Shown: piece after piece, positions 61,333 through 64,000 of the stretch | Layout of the letters: the number at the start of each line of letters is the position of its first letter | Numbering within the stretch: the first letter of the stretch is position 1 | From: Circinella umbellata | Lineage: Eukaryota; Mucoromycota; Mucoromycetes; Mucorales; Lichtheimiaceae | Assembly (NCBI GenBank): GCA_025093555.1 | Contig: JAIWNF010000011.1 | Coordinates: 62,001-126,000 of the forward strand | DNA: 64,000 bases | Reading direction: 5' to 3' | Made by a program: the position numbers and the translations under genes | The notes under the pieces: model-generated | Database searches by the model: none | Told to the model about the DNA's origin: nothing | Seen by the model: the letters and a program-made list of their open reading frames with translations, nothing else

Positions 61333-61362
61333 AACACACACACACACATATATATATATATA
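61333..61362. repeat. Compound microsatellite (AC)n(AT)n
   Basis: A second (CA)n(TA)n tract only 76 bp from the first and in the same order. Confidence 0.9.
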
Positions 61363-62428
61363 ACTATTATTATTTACAATTATACAGTTTGTAATATATA
61401 AAATGCAAATTGTAACAGTTATAAACCTACAATCAATAGTTAGCAGGTGATATATATGTACAATTGCTCTTCTTTTTTTGGTTTCTTTTTATCATTGTAA
61501 ATTGTACGTATAAATTTTCTAGATTACTGTACATAAGGTTTATAGAGTTTATAGTAGAAAGAATAGAAGAAGAGGGGTAAAATGGTCAATTGGCGCAAAA
61601 TAAAGATAAAAAAAAAATCAGTAGCTGCATAGTGGTATACCCTAAATGATCGGCATGTTCGTGCGCTCGTTTTGTTTGAGTTTTCACCCTGAACATCTAA
61701 AATAACGAAGATCATTTTTTTTATATTGTAAAGAAAATACCTAGTAACAACAAATTATTATCAAAAATCAGCAATTTGGTATCAGAATGGCAGATCCCTT
61801 ATTGTTGTTTTTTTTACGTTAATTATTTATTTACTATTACGTACTATTCAATACATATATTATTTAAGAGTTATAAACCATTACATATATGTATTATATC
61901 ATATATATCCATGATATGTGGTGTTGAAGAAAATAAGCAATAGGGGAAAAGAAGCCAGACAATGTTACATACTAGCATATTGATTTTGTAATAATATACT
62001 TGAAATCAAATTTCAAAAATATTCTTAAAGATCTTGTTTCTCTATGTATTTCACTTTTACAACTAAAAAACGATCAAGTAATGACGATATGAAAGTTTAA
62101 TATGTATGGTTTTTCTTGTTGGACATCATTTTTTTAATCACTTATACAGGGTTTCCAACAAGTGATGTTACAGCCAGTAGAAATCAATGTCACATGTTCC
62201 AAAATTGAAGTCGTTTGCTTGGAAATTAAATGTCTCATTTTTTGATATAGAGATCGCCTGTTTTTAGAAGCAACATTACGAGTGCTGAATTAAGCTTTCT
62301 AAGAAAAACCGTTTTGAACATTATTTTTATCACGTTTTGATAATTCGTTTATAAATAAATAAAAAATACCTGCCTTTTTATATTTACCTTTTATGATTAC
62401 ATTGTTAGTTATTACGTGTCGTCAAGCT

Positions 62429-63347
62429 TTACAAGCTCTCTTTTCTAAGACACTTATCTAAACATCTATGTGAATGAGAAACGAATCCAATAAAGTCTGT
62501 TGATTTTACATTATTACATGCTTCAGGGATTCTTGTCGATAAGGCCTCCTGTTGTAAGAATCGTTGACGTTTCATTTTACTCTACTTTGCAGCGGACCAA
62601 ACATGTTTTACATATTGGATTGAGCTCTGGGGAATATGAAGGAAGATATGCACACCGGTATTCACGATATTCAATATATTTTGAAATATCATCAGAAGCG
62701 TGTATTGGGGCGTTGTTCATAATCAAATAATACCCTTTCATGTGAGGGTATTTATCCGATTCATCTAATAATGTTTCCTCTAAAAAGCTGATGCAGTGAC
62801 CTGTAACAATTCCAGTGCTCAAAATTGCAGATTTTTGACCAGCCTTTCTCTTCTTACTAGGACTAGGTATTCTCACACTAGCTTTGATTAATCCTGAAGC
62901 AAAGATGGCCCCCAATACCGTGGTGGTTTTTGCTCTTGTAGTTGGTACAGTTACTGTAGCAGTAGCACCAACCTGTGACCAAGCTCTTGTACGTTTTATA
63001 TTTATATGGAATAGTGATTTATCAAGAAATACACAGTTTGTCAAGAAGTTCCTACCTGTCTCATTCTATTCTCTAACGCGATCACGACGTTCATTAATTT
63101 TATCAGCATTATTTCTTTCAACAGAGTAAAACTCTGATTTTTTCAATGATAAGTTCTATTCTGCCCTCATAAATGCATGTACTATGCTATTGGAGGCTTT
63201 TATATCACTATACCTAAACTCATTCATTAAGTGCTTTAATTGCAGCGGAGGGATTGGAATTGACATACTTAAAACTTTCATTTTGTGCTCCTCATTAAGA
63301 GTACGTTTAATAGGAACATAGGGCACAGAGTGTGATAATTTACTCAT
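62429..63347 (-). pseudogene. Decayed IS630/Tc1-mariner-type DDE transposase
   Basis: Minus-strand remnant of a transposase. From 63347 it reads MSKLSHSVPYVPIKRTLNEE, then SEFYSVERNNADKINERRD, then the DDE core: TNCVFLDKSLFHINIKRTRA with AWSQVG, TVLGAIFASGLIKASVRIP, GHCISFLEETLLDESDKYP, YYLIMNNAPIHAS and YLPSYSPELNPI. The C-terminus continues in another frame with SRVKRQRFLQQEALSTRIPE and NNVKSTDFIGFVSHSH, stopping near 62429. Breaks: in-frame TAG at 63156-63158 and 63066-63068, frameshifts after NPI, and the second catalytic Asp of the usual DNAPIH block is Asn (codon 62715-62717). Family identity rests on this block order. The element's terminal repeats were not identified. Confidence 0.85.
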
Positions 63348-64000
63348 TGTGATTTCTTGTTTTACGTAGGCATAGACTTAGAACTTAAGAATACGTATTT
63401 ATATTCTTTGGTATATAATTTCCCTATCCTACGATAATAGGGGTTCACTTGTTTTAGTTTCAGTATATTGATACATGATATGTTTTATATTATCATTATT
63501 ATTGGTATATTATAATTGTTATGTTTCATTTGGTATGATTTGTTTGATATGGTATAATAGAGAAGTAACCGATATTATTATGTTTGGGTTGGATCGGTGT
63601 ATATTATTATTTATTATTATTGATGGTAGGTAGGAATATCACAAATAGTACTTTTTATTGGTGTGTGTGTGTGTGTGTGTGTGTAATATGAATATTATGT
63701 ACTTATCCCGCCGTGAATATGTTAATTTATAAGGTTGAATGCGGTGATGACAAGGAAAAAGTGGCATACTAATATAGTATCAGGAAATAGTCTTGGTTTG
63801 ACGTGCGTGGAGCGTTTTTTGGTAGGCTTTACATTTAAGAGAGATTTTTTCCTGGGGATTTTTCCAGGGCCCACGGTACGCACATACAATCCCGTGAGAG
63901 GTACTATTATTTTATGAAATAAGAGCAGTAGACTCGTTAGCTTCAATAGTACATATATACATTTTAATGAACATATCAATCCTTTTATGTAATAAAAACT
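63348..64000. other. Right-end non-coding segment
   Basis: Apart from the GT tract, the last 280 bp are less AT-rich and open on both strands (63722-63979 minus, 63735-63917 plus), which may mark another repeat-derived fragment. No family recognised. Confidence 0.3.
63661..63684. repeat. (GT)12 microsatellite
   Basis: Perfect GT tract about 310 bp upstream of the transposase remnant. Confidence 0.9.

Larger units (their letters stand above)
60081..62428. other. AT-rich non-coding region with compound microsatellites
   Basis: 2.3 kb without a supportable gene; contains the promoter of the Ser-rich orphan and the microsatellites listed separately. Confidence 0.4.

Noticed and set aside
61201..61362. 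Possible CRISPR-like or satellite array
   Set aside because: The repeats are simple dinucleotide tracts without spacers; the organism is a eukaryote.
62150..63465. AACAAGTGA found in inverted orientation on both sides of the transposase remnant as possible terminal repeats
   Set aside because: Only nine bases match, flanks do not align and no TA duplication is evident.

Overview
This window looks like nuclear chromosomal DNA from an early-diverging filamentous fungus, most likely Mucoromycota (Mucorales). It is very AT-rich with many homopolymer runs. Genes are split by many short GT-AG introns (about 50-300 bp), several exons are only 15-34 nt long, and the proteins are clearly fungal with long Asn/Gln/Ser-rich stretches. 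The very low GC might fit a Cunninghamella-like lineage, but that is only a guess. Exon models were built by hand; each junction was checked for a GT/AG boundary and continuous reading phase, and all complete models close to a multiple of three.

Left third (1-21.5 kb), gene-dense: a 5'-truncated alternative NADH dehydrogenase (+); an orphan mitochondrial-type membrane protein (-) sharing a CCAAT-containing promoter with RNase H2 catalytic subunit A (+); a small orphan double zinc-ribbon protein (+); the 16-exon Mediator kinase-module subunit MED12 (-); a 9-exon ankyrin/double-BTB protein (-); and an F-box/LRR-like protein (+).

Middle (21.5-34.5 kb), gene-poor: one Cys3-type bZIP factor (24.8 kb), a possible decayed membrane-protein gene (22.1-22.5 kb) and a 9.2 kb stretch without an intact recognisable gene. 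That stretch carries a near-identical pair of about 0.5 kb inverted arms (25.9-26.4 and 28.2-28.7 kb) holding the same broken coding fragment, so it is probably a mobile or duplicated element.

Right half (34.5-60.1 kb), gene-dense: alpha-arrestin (+); a PC-esterase-like Golgi-type protein lacking its expected Ser and His (+); ELO fatty-acid elongase (-); RhoGAP (+); CBF1-like bHLH factor (+); a large DUF726/TMCO4 lipase-like membrane protein (-); PPZ-type Ser/Thr phosphatase (-); the nucleoporin aladin (-); a small orphan (-); and a Ser-rich orphan (-). The last 4 kb is mostly non-coding, with compound microsatellites and a decayed IS630/Tc1-type DDE transposase at 62.4-63.3 kb.

There is no operon-like organisation. 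The genes are ordinary housekeeping and regulatory loci: respiration, genome maintenance, transcription, trafficking, lipid synthesis and nuclear pore. The one plausible functional pairing is transcriptional: a CBF1-like bHLH protein and a Cys3/Met28-like bZIP protein, which in other fungi cooperate in sulfur regulation, occur in the same window, and the bZIP gene has an upstream CACGTG box.
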